DNA of 53,435 nucleotides from positions 3,050-56,484 of the forward strand of contig PLNP01000053.1 of NCBI GenBank assembly GCA_003142815.1, given 5' to 3'. A program made the position numbers and the translations under genes. This document shows positions 25,820 to 34,203 of this stretch, piece after piece. Numbering within the stretch: position 1 is the stretch's first letter; each line of letters begins with the position of its first letter. The notes below the pieces were generated by a model. It had not been told where the DNA came from. It did not search any database and saw only the letters and a list, made by a program, of their open reading frames with translations. The stretch is from Rhodanobacteraceae bacterium (GTDB taxonomy: Bacteria; Pseudomonadota; Gammaproteobacteria; Xanthomonadales; Rhodanobacteraceae).

Positions 25820-28438
25820 TTAACGCCTCGGCTTCGCGCGGTGCGTCGGCGTGGCAGTCCACGGATCGTCGGGCCAGGGATGTTTCGGATAGCGTCCCTT
25901 GAGTTCCTTCCGCACTTCCGGATAGGTCCGCTCCCAGAAGCTCTTGAGGTCCTGGGTGACCTGGATCGGTCGTCCGCCGGGCGAGAGCAGGTGCAGGGTC
26001 AGTGCAACGCGCCCGTTCGCGATGCGCGGTGTGTCGGCGAGGCCGAACAATTCCTGCAATTTCACCGCGAGCACCGGCGGCGCGTCGGTGGCATAGTCGA
26101 TAGGGCGTTCGAGTCCGCTTGGCACGCGGACCGCGAGCGGTGCTTGCTCGTCGAGCGCGCGGCGCATCGCATAATCGAGTTGCGCGGCGAGCGCATCGGA
26201 CAGTTCTGCCGGTTGCAATGCGTCGAGCCGTCGTTTGCCGGTCAGCGCGGGGGCGAGCCATGTATCCAACGTAGCCAGCAGGGCGGCATCGGAAAAATCC
26301 GGCAGACCGAGATCCGGACACCAACCACGCAGCGCCATGACGCGCAGGCGCAATTGGCGTGCGTGATCGCTCCAAGGCAATGCATCGAGGCCGAGATCGC
26401 GCACCGCGGCGAGCAGCGCCGGCACCGCGTCCTCGGGTCGGGCCGGCACCGCGCGACGTTCCAGCACGATCGCATCGAAGCGATGTTCTTCGAACGCATC
26501 GACCGCGCGCGTCTCGCGATTCCAGCGCACCATGCGCGTCCGCGCGAAGCGCTGCGAAAAATCGCGTTCGAGTCGGTCCGCGTCGAAGGGTGCGGCGGCG
26601 AGGATCAGGCTGTCGCGTTCGTCATAACGCAGGTCGACCACGACCAGCCATGGCTCGCCAAACAACGCACTCTCGTCGAGCAAGCGCGCACCGCGCCCGT
26701 TCGCGAGTTGGTAACGGCGCGGGTTGTTGGGATCCTGGCGCCCGATGCGGTCGGGGAACGCGTGGATGAGCACGTCCCCGGCCGCGGTCGCGTTGCTTGG
26801 AACCCTCTCCCCCCGCTTGCTGGGGGAGAGGGAGTGAATGCGTCGGCGCCACGCATCGGCTGCCTGCGCGATCACCGCGAGCGCACCGACGTCTGCACCG
26901 AGGTCGCGTGCCGTGGCGCGGTCGCGCGTACGCCATGCTTGCAGCGCGCTGACTCGGGTGCGGAAATCGTCGCTGCGACCAGCGTCGCCGCGCAGCGGAT
27001 TGCGCGCCTCGATCAGCGCGGCGAGGTCGCAGGCGAGGCTCTGCTGGTCGGGGCGGGTACGAAGCACCGCCGCGGCGAGGCGCGGATGTGCGCCAAGGCC
27101 CAGCATGCGCCGCCCGAGTTCGCCGATGCGGTCGTCGCCGTCGATTGCGCCGAGTCGGCGCAGCAGGTCACGCGCCTGTGCGAGCGCCCCCGTCGGCGGC
27201 GCATCGAGCCAGCGCAATGCATCCGAGCCCCAGCCACCCAGTTCGAGAGCGAACTGGGACAATTCCACTTGTGCGATCTCGGGCGTGCGTTCCGCTTCAA
27301 GGCGCCGGCTCTGTGGCCACAGGCGATAACACGCGCCGGGACCGAGGCGTCCGGCTCGACCGGCGCGCTGATCGGCCGAAGCTTGCGAGATGCTCACGGT
27401 GTCGAGCCGCGTGAAACCCGAATTCGGATCGAAACGCGGCTCGCGTGCTTGCCCCAGATCGACGACCGCGCCCACGCCGGGCAGGGTCAGGCTCGATTCG
27501 GCGACATTGGTCGCGAGTACAACGCGGCGTGTGCCGGGCGCGGCCGGCGCGAGCGCAGCATGTTGTTCGGTGAGCGCAAGTTCGCCGTGCAAGGGCACGA
27601 TCTGGATCCTCTCCCTACTCTTTGCTCGCGATACCTCGTCACGCGGCGCAGTCGCTGCAGCTCGCTCTCCCCCAGCGGTGGAGCTGCTGGGGGAGAGGGA
27701 AAGATTGGCCAGCGCATCGCGTGCGCGTTCGATCTCGCGCTTGCCCGGCAGGAACACGAGCACGTCACCATTATTCTCCGCGAGCGCGAGTTCGACCGCG
27801 TGGCGTAGGTGAAACGGCCAGCCGCGATCGGGCCACGCCTCGTTCGCACGCGTCGGCGGATGCACGACGCGCACCGGAAAGCTGCGGCCTTCGCTCGCGA
27901 TCCGAGGCGCGTCAAACCAGCGCGCGATACGTTCACCATCGAGCGTCGCCGACATGATCACGAGACGCAGATCCGGGCGCAGGTTTGCCTGCACGTTGAG
28001 CGCGAGTGCGGCACCGAGGTCGCCATGCAGATGGCGTTCGTGGAATTCGTCGAACAGGATCGCGCCGACGCCGGCCAACTCGGGGTCGTCCTGGATCATC
28101 CGGGTCAGGATGCCTTCGGTGACAACTTCAATGCGCGTCGCCGCGGATACCTTCGCTTCGAAGCGGATGCGATAGCCGACCGTCTCGCCGACGCATTCAT
28201 CGCGCTGCGCGGCCATGAACTCGGCTGCCGCGCGTGCGGCGATCCGGCGCGGTTCGAGCAGCAGGATCTTGCGCCCGGCGAGCCAGTCGGCATCGAGCAA
28301 CGCGGGCGGCACCTGCGTGGTCTTGCCGGCGCCGGGCGGTGCTTCCAGCACCACCCGTGTAGTCGAGGCCAGCGTCGCCAGAAGATCCGGCAGGATCGCA
28401 TCGATGGGCAGGGCGATTCGGTGCATGCGCGCGAACAT
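25820..28438 (-). CDS. hrpB: ATP-dependent helicase HrpB with two palindromic-element insertions
   Basis: DExH-box helicase of the HrpA/HrpB group; E. coli HrpB is ~820 residues, this one 872. Seen: Walker A EAPPGAGKTTQVP, DEFHERHLHGD (motif II), MSATLDG (III), LVFLPGKREIERARDA, VVLATNVAESSLTLPG (V), SADQRAGRAGRLGPG (VI), and the HrpB C-terminus (WPDDP near the end). Two stretches, about residues 245-280 (SLSPSSSTAGGERAAATAPR...) and 535-545 (HSLSPSKRGERV), correspond to palindromic DNA elements and interrupt otherwise conserved regions without breaking the frame. Whether the inserts are tolerated is unknown. HrpB's role in bacteria (RNA metabolism) is poorly defined. Confidence 0.93.
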   Translation of the reverse strand: MFARMHRIALPIDAILPDLLATLASTTRVVLEAPPGAGKTTQVPPALLDADWLAGRKILLLEPRRIAARAAAEFMAAQRDECVGETVGYRIRFEAKVSAATRIEVVTEGILTRMIQDDPELAGVGAILFDEFHERHLHGDLGAALALNVQANLRPDLRLVIMSATLDGERIARWFDAPRIASEGRSFPVRVVHPPTRANEAWPDRGWPFHLRHAVELALAENNGDVLVFLPGKREIERARDALANLSLSPSSSTAGGERAAATAPRDEVSRAKSRERIQIVPLHGELALTEQHAALAPAAPGTRRVVLATNVAESSLTLPGVGAVVDLGQAREPRFDPNSGFTRLDTVSISQASADQRAGRAGRLGPGACYRLWPQSRRLEAERTPEIAQVELSQFALELGGWGSDALRWLDAPPTGALAQARDLLRRLGAIDGDDRIGELGRRMLGLGAHPRLAAAVLRTRPDQQSLACDLAALIEARNPLRGDAGRSDDFRTRVSALQAWRTRDRATARDLGADVGALAVIAQAADAWRRRIHSLSPSKRGERVPSNATAAGDVLIHAFPDRIGRQDPNNPRRYQLANGRGARLLDESALFGEPWLVVVDLRYDERDSLILAAAPFDADRLERDFSQRFARTRMVRWNRETRAVDAFEEHRFDAIVLERRAVPARPEDAVPALLAAVRDLGLDALPWSDHARQLRLRVMALRGWCPDLGLPDFSDAALLATLDTWLAPALTGKRRLDALQPAELSDALAAQLDYAMRRALDEQAPLAVRVPSGLERPIDYATDAPPVLAVKLQELFGLADTPRIANGRVALTLHLLSPGGRPIQVTQDLKSFWERTYPEVRKELKGRYPKHPWPDDPWTATPTHRAKPRR
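26803..26832. repeat. Palindromic element in frame inside hrpB (distal)
   Basis: CCCTCTCCCCCCGCTTGCTG continuing GGGGAGAGGG: same core as 2462-2510. Read on the minus strand it encodes SLSPSKRGERV within the HrpB C-terminal region. Its length keeps the reading frame and introduces no stop. Confidence 0.85.
27665..27699. repeat. Palindromic element in frame inside hrpB (proximal)
   Basis: CTCTCCCCCAGCGGTGGAGC continuing TGCTGGGGGAGAGGG: an inverted repeat in the linker between helicase domains 1 and 2. On the minus strand it encodes SLSPSSSTAGGER. About 60 further bases (27604-27664) of low-conservation sequence, ending in a weak copy CTCTCCCTACTC, belong to the same insert. Confidence 0.8.
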
Positions 28439-28498
28439 TTGTCGGGGCCGGCATCCACGCGGCGCGGTCGGGGGTCACGCCATTTGGCGGCCGATCAT

Positions 28499-28545
28499 TG
28501 TAGGAGCACCTAAAGAGGGTGCAAGCGGCGTAGCCGCGATCGCGA
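28499..28545. repeat. GTAG-type REP unit(s) downstream of hrpB start
   Basis: TGTAGGAGCACCTAAAGAGG followed by GTGC and GGCGTAGCCGCGATCGCGA. Two small hairpins (GCACC/GGTGC and GCGGCGTAGCCGC) headed by GTAG. It lies between hrpB and the terminator of the 28611 gene. Confidence 0.6.
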
Positions 28546-28550
28546 AAACA

Positions 28551-28591
28551 GCAGAAAAGAAAACGGCGCGGCCAGAAACGCCCGCGCCGTT
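28551..28591 (-). terminator. Rho-independent terminator of the 28611-29828 gene
   Basis: On the minus strand AACGGCGCGG-10-CCGCGCCGTT is followed by TTCTTTTCTG. The stem (28562-28591) lies 20 bases past the leftward stop at 28611. Confidence 0.85.
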
Positions 28592-28610
28592 CGGGACGAC
28601 CTGCGGCAGC

Positions 28611-29828
28611 CTATTCGCAGGGCATGCCGTTGTTGTCGGCGACGCGTGACCATATGCGGCTGCCGTTGCCGCCGGGGCCATTCGTCTGCGCATCGGTCTG
28701 GCCGTTGTAACTGAAGTCCATTTTGCCGCAGTTCGGGAAGCTGAACGTCAGCGTGCCCCAGATATGCTGCGTGGTCGAGCTGCCGAAGTTGCCGGCGAAG
28801 CCACCACCGGTCTGGTAGTAACCCGTCGCGTCGACCGAGGCCGCACCGATCGCGAATACGCCCTGCGCGGTAATCCAGAACGGCAAGCCGCTCGGGTCAT
28901 AGGTGTACCAGGAGGCGAAGAACGTGCGTGTGCCGTCCGCGTTGTCGATCACCTCGGCGAGCATGCCCTCGCCACTGTGGGTCGGGTCATACCAGGACGT
29001 CCCCATATAGCCATCGATCGGCAGCGGATTGAACGCGTCGGGATAGGTGCTCTGGGTCGGGCTGTAAGCGGGAACGCTGATATCGACCGGCGCGACCCCG
29101 CTGACCTGCGGATCGATGCGGAGCGTGAATCCGTCGCTATACGTGAAATACCCGGAGCCTTGGTACGGATCATTCTCCAGCACATAGGTCGTGCTGTCGA
29201 CGATCGGGCTGTCGAATGAAGTGTCCGAGATCACCGTGTTCGGTTCCATCGCGACGCGCACTAGGCTCGCCTGGGTGCCGAAACCGGAGCCACCCTGTGA
29301 AGCTTCGACCAGCGGAAATGTCGGGAAAATCGAGGTGTCGTGATCAAAATTCGAATCGCGGTCGATGCGCATCAGCGTGATCGCGTTGTCGGCGCCCGTC
29401 GGGTTGTAGGTCATTGCGTGGCCGCTGCTGCTGCAGGCGAGACGCCACACTGTGACGGTCACATTTTCCGTGTATAGGGTGCCATTGTTGTCCGTGGCCA
29501 GAAGCGGCACACGCGCGGACCAGGTCGTACCGCTCGCCAAGTCCGGCAACGGATCGGCCGCACAGCTTGGCGGATAGGCGCGGAACGGATTGGCCGTGGG
29601 CGAGCCCGGATAGGTCTGGCTGCCCATGACCTTTGGGTGCATGGCGTTCGTTTCTTTCGCGTTGGCCGGCTGCGCCGCGCGGACGCGCGAAACGTGCATC
29701 GCCGAGAGGGCAGACGCGTGGCCGGCGATTGCGCTGGCCGGCAGCGGCACACGCGCATCGCTGGCGAGCGCGGGCATGGCAACGACACCGGTCGCGAGTG
29801 CGAACGTCAAACAAGTCAGGTATTTCAT
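28611..29828 (-). CDS. Secreted protein with C-terminal W-Y-x-P-x-x-S-G-x-G beta domain
   Basis: A 405-residue exported protein. Signal peptide MKYLTCLTFALATGVVAMPA, cleavage near ALA-SDA. The middle is beta-rich without a recognised fold. The C-terminal ~110 residues form a domain starting GTSWYDPTHSGEGMLAEVID and containing FFASWYTYDPSGLPFWIT and GTLTFSFPNCGKMDFSYNG. The same type of domain fills most of the protein at 30874-31740. Such domains are repeated in secreted proteins of Lysobacterales; no function is known to me. ATG at 29828 follows GGGGATGA. Terminator at 28551-28591. Confidence 0.72.
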   Translation of the reverse strand: MKYLTCLTFALATGVVAMPALASDARVPLPASAIAGHASALSAMHVSRVRAAQPANAKETNAMHPKVMGSQTYPGSPTANPFRAYPPSCAADPLPDLASGTTWSARVPLLATDNNGTLYTENVTVTVWRLACSSSGHAMTYNPTGADNAITLMRIDRDSNFDHDTSIFPTFPLVEASQGGSGFGTQASLVRVAMEPNTVISDTSFDSPIVDSTTYVLENDPYQGSGYFTYSDGFTLRIDPQVSGVAPVDISVPAYSPTQSTYPDAFNPLPIDGYMGTSWYDPTHSGEGMLAEVIDNADGTRTFFASWYTYDPSGLPFWITAQGVFAIGAASVDATGYYQTGGGFAGNFGSSTTQHIWGTLTFSFPNCGKMDFSYNGQTDAQTNGPGGNGSRIWSRVADNNGMPCE

Positions 29829-29956
29829 CGGATCATCCCCATCGTTGGATATGCGCGAGCATGGCCGCGCCGCAATGAATTCGCAGTGAACCGCACAGAT
29901 GCGGGCGCTGCGCGGTGCCCGCATAATCGCGCGTTTGGGATCACGCGATAAACCGC

Positions 29957-30742
29957 ATGCACCTGATCGACATTGGCGCCAACCTTGGCCACGAATCATT
30001 CCGGGCGGATTTCGACGCGGTCCTCGAACGCGCGCGCGCACATGGCGTCGCCCGGATCATCGTGACCGGCGCCAGCGCGGGCGGCAGTCGTGCCGCGCAT
30101 GAACTGGCGCGTTCGCACCCGGACTTCCTGGTTGCGACCGCCGGCGTGCATCCGCATCATGCCCGCGAATACGACGACGCGACCGATGCGCTGCTGCGTG
30201 AACTGAGCCAAGCGCCGGAGGTGAAGGCGGTCGGCGAGACCGGGCTCGACTATTTCCGCGATCTGTCGCCGCGTGCGGCGCAGATCGCCGCGTTCGAGCG
30301 CCAGCTGACTATCGCGATCGACTGCGGCAAGCCGCTGTTCCTGCACCAGCGCGACGCGCACGCGGATTTCCTCGCGTGCATGGACAAGGTTCGCGGCCGG
30401 ATCGGCTGTGCGGTCGTGCACTGTTTCACCGGCGAGCGCGACGAACTGGTCGCCTACCTCGATCGCGGGTTTTTCATCGGCATCACCGGTTGGATCTGCG
30501 ACGAACGCCGCGGCGCACATCTGCGTGACCTGGTGAAACTCATCCCGGCCGATCGCCTGATGATCGAAACCGACGCGCCGTATCTGCTGCCGCGCGATCT
30601 CAAGCCCAAGCCGCCGCACCGGCGCAACGAGCCGATGTACCTCGCGCATGTCTGCGCGGCGGTTGCGATCGCGCGCGGCGAAGCGGTCGAAACGACCGCG
30701 GTGCTCACGAGTGCAAACGCGCGCATGTTCTTCGGCTTGTAG
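29957..30742 (+). CDS. tatD: TatD family metal-dependent DNase
   Basis: A 261-residue TIM-barrel hydrolase. Its N-terminus is MHLIDIGANLGHESF, as in E. coli TatD (IGVNL), not the DxHxH of YcfH/YjjV. Metal ligands seen: GETGLDYFRD (Glu), FLHQRDAH (His), VVHCFTG (His) and ETDAPYLLP (Asp). TatD has 3'-5' exonuclease activity on DNA and RNA in repair. Rightward, alone between two leftward secreted-protein genes. CATAAT at ~29922 could be a -10. Confidence 0.93.
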   Translation: MHLIDIGANLGHESFRADFDAVLERARAHGVARIIVTGASAGGSRAAHELARSHPDFLVATAGVHPHHAREYDDATDALLRELSQAPEVKAVGETGLDYFRDLSPRAAQIAAFERQLTIAIDCGKPLFLHQRDAHADFLACMDKVRGRIGCAVVHCFTGERDELVAYLDRGFFIGITGWICDERRGAHLRDLVKLIPADRLMIETDAPYLLPRDLKPKPPHRRNEPMYLAHVCAAVAIARGEAVETTAVLTSANARMFFGL

Positions 30743-30873
30743 GCCGGCTGAACCGAGCGCGGCCGGCATGCGATCGGACTATTGTTCCGGAACGAATCCA
30801 GATTCAAATCGACCAAATTGATTCCCGCACCCTCGCCCCGTTGGCGCAGGGAAGGGAAATCGGAACCGGCTTT

Positions 30874-31740
30874 CTAGCGGCCCATCAATGCGGCTTTTTG
30901 GATGTGCGCCTGGATAACCTGCTCGAGTTGTTGCAGGGCTCCCGTGCGAGCCGGAGCGCCCAGTGACTTTGCGGCGACTGCGCTGCCCAGTTGTGATGGC
31001 ATCAACATCCGGCTACCGATAGCCGGGGACCCGTTCCCCGAGATCGGATCACCCGCCAACTCGAGCCAGCGTTGCCCGGACATGCGTGAGTTGTCGCCAC
31101 CCATCACATAGATAGACGTGTATCCGTCCCCGTGGTCAATCCCGACGAAGAAACTATCCAACGATGGATCGTAGGCACCCAATGCGATGGTCGATGAATC
31201 GCCATCGCCGAAACCTTCCGAGTAAACGGTCCCATCAGAGCCTGTGTAGTAGCCGTTGAAAACGATCCACTGCCCACTGACGATGGTGCCGAGGTTGAAC
31301 GAAAAAGCCCACTCGCCTTGGAAATAGCCTACCTTGCCGTTGTAGCCGAAGTTGAAGTGTTGGATCGGTGTGCTGCCGCCCTGGAAGTAGAGGACGCCAG
31401 ACTCAAACGACGTAAACACGATGTGCATCGGGCCGCCAGCATTGCCCGATAGCGTCGGTGAAACGTACGAGCATCCCAGGCATTGACCGCCAATGGCGCT
31501 GCCAAATGCGCCCGTGAACGTTTCTGTTCCTTCATTGAAGGTGCCTGCCGAGGTGTACCAAATTGGCGTTCCGCTTTGGCTGTACACGTACGACGCCACC
31601 GCCATCGTGTTGTTCTGAATTTCAATGTTGAACCCGCGTCCTGACTCGCTCGGGTTGTACCAAAGCCCCGCTGAAGGGGTGAAAGCATTCGCGGCACTGG
31701 AGGCTACAAACCACAGCCCCGCAACGATCAAGCGCCTCAT
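30874..31740 (-). CDS. Secreted protein with W-Y-x-P-x-x-S-G-x-G beta domain
   Basis: A 288-residue exported protein: signal peptide MRRLIVAGLWFVASSAANAF, then GLWYNPSESGRGFNIEIQNN, AVASYVYSQSGTPIWYTSAG and FNFGYNGKVGYFQGEWAFSF, matching the C-terminal domain of the 28611 protein. A second, weaker copy may follow (VFNGYYTGSDGTVYSEGFGDG). The C-terminal ~50 residues are helical (LQQLEQVIQAHIQKAALMGR). Function unknown. It follows the M28 peptidase gene with ~195 bases between. Confidence 0.75.
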   Translation of the reverse strand: MRRLIVAGLWFVASSAANAFTPSAGLWYNPSESGRGFNIEIQNNTMAVASYVYSQSGTPIWYTSAGTFNEGTETFTGAFGSAIGGQCLGCSYVSPTLSGNAGGPMHIVFTSFESGVLYFQGGSTPIQHFNFGYNGKVGYFQGEWAFSFNLGTIVSGQWIVFNGYYTGSDGTVYSEGFGDGDSSTIALGAYDPSLDSFFVGIDHGDGYTSIYVMGGDNSRMSGQRWLELAGDPISGNGSPAIGSRMLMPSQLGSAVAAKSLGAPARTGALQQLEQVIQAHIQKAALMGR

Positions 31741-31935
31741 ACATCCCCCGTTTCCAGCTTCCGATCCAACGAACTCGCCCGTGGACTGTGACGGTCAACT
31801 CTGGCTTGCGCCACTTCGGATCGTCCTTGTTCAGCGACACAATGAACCAGCGGCTGCCGCGCAAAGAGAGTGGTTTGGCGAGCAGCTCGTTGCGGTACGG
31901 GAAGGAAAAGGGCCTGCAAACAATTGGCGTGCCGG

Positions 31936-33303
31936 TCACTGACCGGCCGGCGGCGCAACGACAAAACTCCCGGCATCGCCCGGAAACGCGACCGGACTCG
32001 CGAAGCCGTCCGCCGACACTGCGCTGACGCCGAACAGCCCGTCATCGATGACGACATTCTTCAGTGTCAGCGTCGTCGCGGCGCCGGCAGCGAAGCTGCG
32101 CTGCCACTGCGGCGCGGTCGTGTCGCGCCACCAAACCCGGTAGCCACTGGCGCCGGCGACCGGCTGCCACGTGATCGTGGTATCGGATTTGACCGCGCCT
32201 TGGATGGCGACGCCGTTCGGCGGCGCCGGCGCGTACGCCATCGACGCCATCGCGAGCGCGTTGAGGCGCGCGACCTGGGCCAGATACGCAAAGTCCACAC
32301 CGTCGATCGTGTCGCCGTAGTGCACGCCGTTCTCAACGCGCAGATCCTGATGCTGGCGCGTGTAGTTCTCGTGCGCCTCGGTCACGCGTATCGCGGGATA
32401 ACCCGCTTCGAGGAACGGCACCTGGTCGCCGCCGCGGCCGTAACGATCGGTGCGATAAACCATGCGCACGCGGAAGTTCGTCAAATAGTCTTCAGCGAGA
32501 CCGCTGAGATAACGCGCGATATTGCGCGAGGGCGAATCGACCTCGCCGCCGTGATAGCGGCGGTACTTCGCCTGTTCCAGCGTTTCATTACTCTTGGTGC
32601 CTTCGGAAAATACACGCACCACGGTGTTGTCGACGACGCCGTCCTGCCCCCGCGTGTTGCCGACGATGTCGTTGTTGAGATCGGCTTCGACCTGCCAGTG
32701 ACGATCCTTCGCGTATCCGGCGAGCACTTTGCCGCCGTACAGGCCCCGTTCCTCGCCGGAGAGAACGGCATAGACCAGGGTCGCTCGGAACTTGTATTTC
32801 GACAGCACACGTGCGGCTTCGATCACCGCCGCGGTGCCGGAGCCGTCATCGTTCGCGCCGGGTGCGTCGTGCTTGAAGTCCATGATGTCGGTCACGCGCG
32901 AATCGAGGTGGCCACTGATCACGATCACGCGCTCCGGATCGGACGTGCCGCGCTGGATCGCGACGATATCCATGATCTCGGTTGGCTGCGGAATGCGCGG
33001 CCCGGTGACGGACTGCGCAGGCGTCACGATCTCGAGGCAGCCGCCGCATACCGTGGAGAACGTCGCAAAGCGCGCCTGTACCCAGCGCCGCGCCGCACCG
33101 ATGCCGCGTGTGTTCGATGCCGTGTCGGACAACGTGTGGCGCGTGCCGAAGCCGACCAGATGCGAGGTCGTCGCGTGCAATTCGTCCGCGCTGACCCGAC
33201 CGACGATCTCGTGCAGCTGCGACTGTGCGCCGGACTGGACGTCTGCGGCCGCCAACGGTGCACACGCGAGTGCGAGCGCTGCAAGCAGGATCGTCGTACG
33301 CAT
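31936..33303 (-). CDS. Secreted M28-family zinc aminopeptidase with C-terminal Fn3-like domain
   Basis: A 455-residue exported protein with signal peptide MRTTILLAALALACAPLAAA. The M28 domain keeps all five zinc ligands: SGHLDS (His), GANDDGSG (bridging Asp), SGEERG (catalytic Glu and Zn Glu), LNNDIVGN (Asp) and TEAHENYT (His). Cys in STVCGGCLE may form a disulfide. The last ~100 residues (APAPPNGVAIQG...) look like a fibronectin III-type domain with GYRVWWRDT. It should act outside the inner membrane on protein-derived peptides. A possible GTG overlap follows but does not look like a gene. Confidence 0.9.
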   Translation of the reverse strand: MRTTILLAALALACAPLAAADVQSGAQSQLHEIVGRVSADELHATTSHLVGFGTRHTLSDTASNTRGIGAARRWVQARFATFSTVCGGCLEIVTPAQSVTGPRIPQPTEIMDIVAIQRGTSDPERVIVISGHLDSRVTDIMDFKHDAPGANDDGSGTAAVIEAARVLSKYKFRATLVYAVLSGEERGLYGGKVLAGYAKDRHWQVEADLNNDIVGNTRGQDGVVDNTVVRVFSEGTKSNETLEQAKYRRYHGGEVDSPSRNIARYLSGLAEDYLTNFRVRMVYRTDRYGRGGDQVPFLEAGYPAIRVTEAHENYTRQHQDLRVENGVHYGDTIDGVDFAYLAQVARLNALAMASMAYAPAPPNGVAIQGAVKSDTTITWQPVAGASGYRVWWRDTTAPQWQRSFAAGAATTLTLKNVVIDDGLFGVSAVSADGFASPVAFPGDAGSFVVAPPAGQ

Positions 33304-33420
33304 CGGAAATCTCCGTGATGATGACGTTGTGAGGGCGAGCCACCGATCTTACACTCGCGATGCATACGCCAAGCGTCGCGGCGGCGGCTGTCTGCCCGAG
33401 CATCGAAGCGTTATGCCGAG

Positions 33421-34203
33421 CTACGAGCGCAACCCGATCCCGCGCTTGAGTAGGTACAGGGCGAACGCCGTCAACACCACGACGAAGCCGATCATCAACG
33501 CATACGCAACGCCGACTGGCACGTCGCTCATGCCGAGCAAGCCGTAGCGGAACGCGTTGACCATGTAGAAGATCGGGTTCGCATGGGTCAGCGCCTGTGC
33601 CCACTCGGGCAGGAGCTTGATCGAATAGAACACGCCGCCGAGATAGGTGAGCGGGGTCAGGATGAAGGTCGGCACGATGGTGACGTCGTCGAACTTGCGC
33701 GCGTAGACCGCATTGATGAAGCCGGCCAGCGAGAAGATAGTCGCGCCGAGCAATACGGTGGACAGCATGATCCACGGATGCGGCATGCGGACATGGGTGA
33801 ACAGCATCGCAATGCCGAGCACGATCACGCCGACCATCAGCCCGCGCAACACGGCGCCGGCGACATAACCGCCGAGAATCACCCAGTTTGGCATCGGGCT
33901 GACCAGAAGTTCCTCGACGTGGCGACCGAACTTGGCGCCGAAGAAGCTCGACGAGATGTTGCCGTAGCTGTTCTGGATGATCGACATCATGACCAGCCCG
34001 GGCACGATGAAGTCCATGTAGTTGAAGCCGCCCATGTTGCCGATGCGACTGCCGATCAGACTGCCGAAGATCAGGAAGTACAGTGTCATCGTGATCGCCG
34101 GCGGCACCAGGGTCTGCGCCCAGATGCGCAGGATGCGCACGATTTCGCGGCGCGCGACCGTGTAGAGCGCGATCAGATTCGGATTCGCGATGGCGTGGCT
34201 CAT
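33421..34203 (-). CDS. ABC-2 type exporter permease (YadH-like)
   Basis: A 260-residue permease with six TM helices. It has the ABC-2 motif FFGAKFGRHVEELLVSPMPN and LGGVFYSIKLLPEWAQALTH, typical of YadH. Its ATG overlaps the stop of the ATPase gene by four bases (ATGA at 34203), so the two form an operon. Substrate not known; E. coli YadGH is also uncharacterised. Confidence 0.88.
   Translation of the reverse strand: MSHAIANPNLIALYTVARREIVRILRIWAQTLVPPAITMTLYFLIFGSLIGSRIGNMGGFNYMDFIVPGLVMMSIIQNSYGNISSSFFGAKFGRHVEELLVSPMPNWVILGGYVAGAVLRGLMVGVIVLGIAMLFTHVRMPHPWIMLSTVLLGATIFSLAGFINAVYARKFDDVTIVPTFILTPLTYLGGVFYSIKLLPEWAQALTHANPIFYMVNAFRYGLLGMSDVPVGVAYALMIGFVVVLTAFALYLLKRGIGLRS

Noticed and set aside
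26803..27699. CRISPR-like repeats
   Set aside because: Only two copies far apart with palindromic cores and no spacers; they are dispersed palindromic elements.
31622..31939. Leftward frame of 105 codons with a GTGA overlap to the M28 peptidase stop
   Set aside because: Its second half reads the signal-peptide region of the 30874-31740 gene out of frame and no family is recognised. The overlap is probably chance, though KPLSLRGSRWFIVSLNKDD looks somewhat protein-like.
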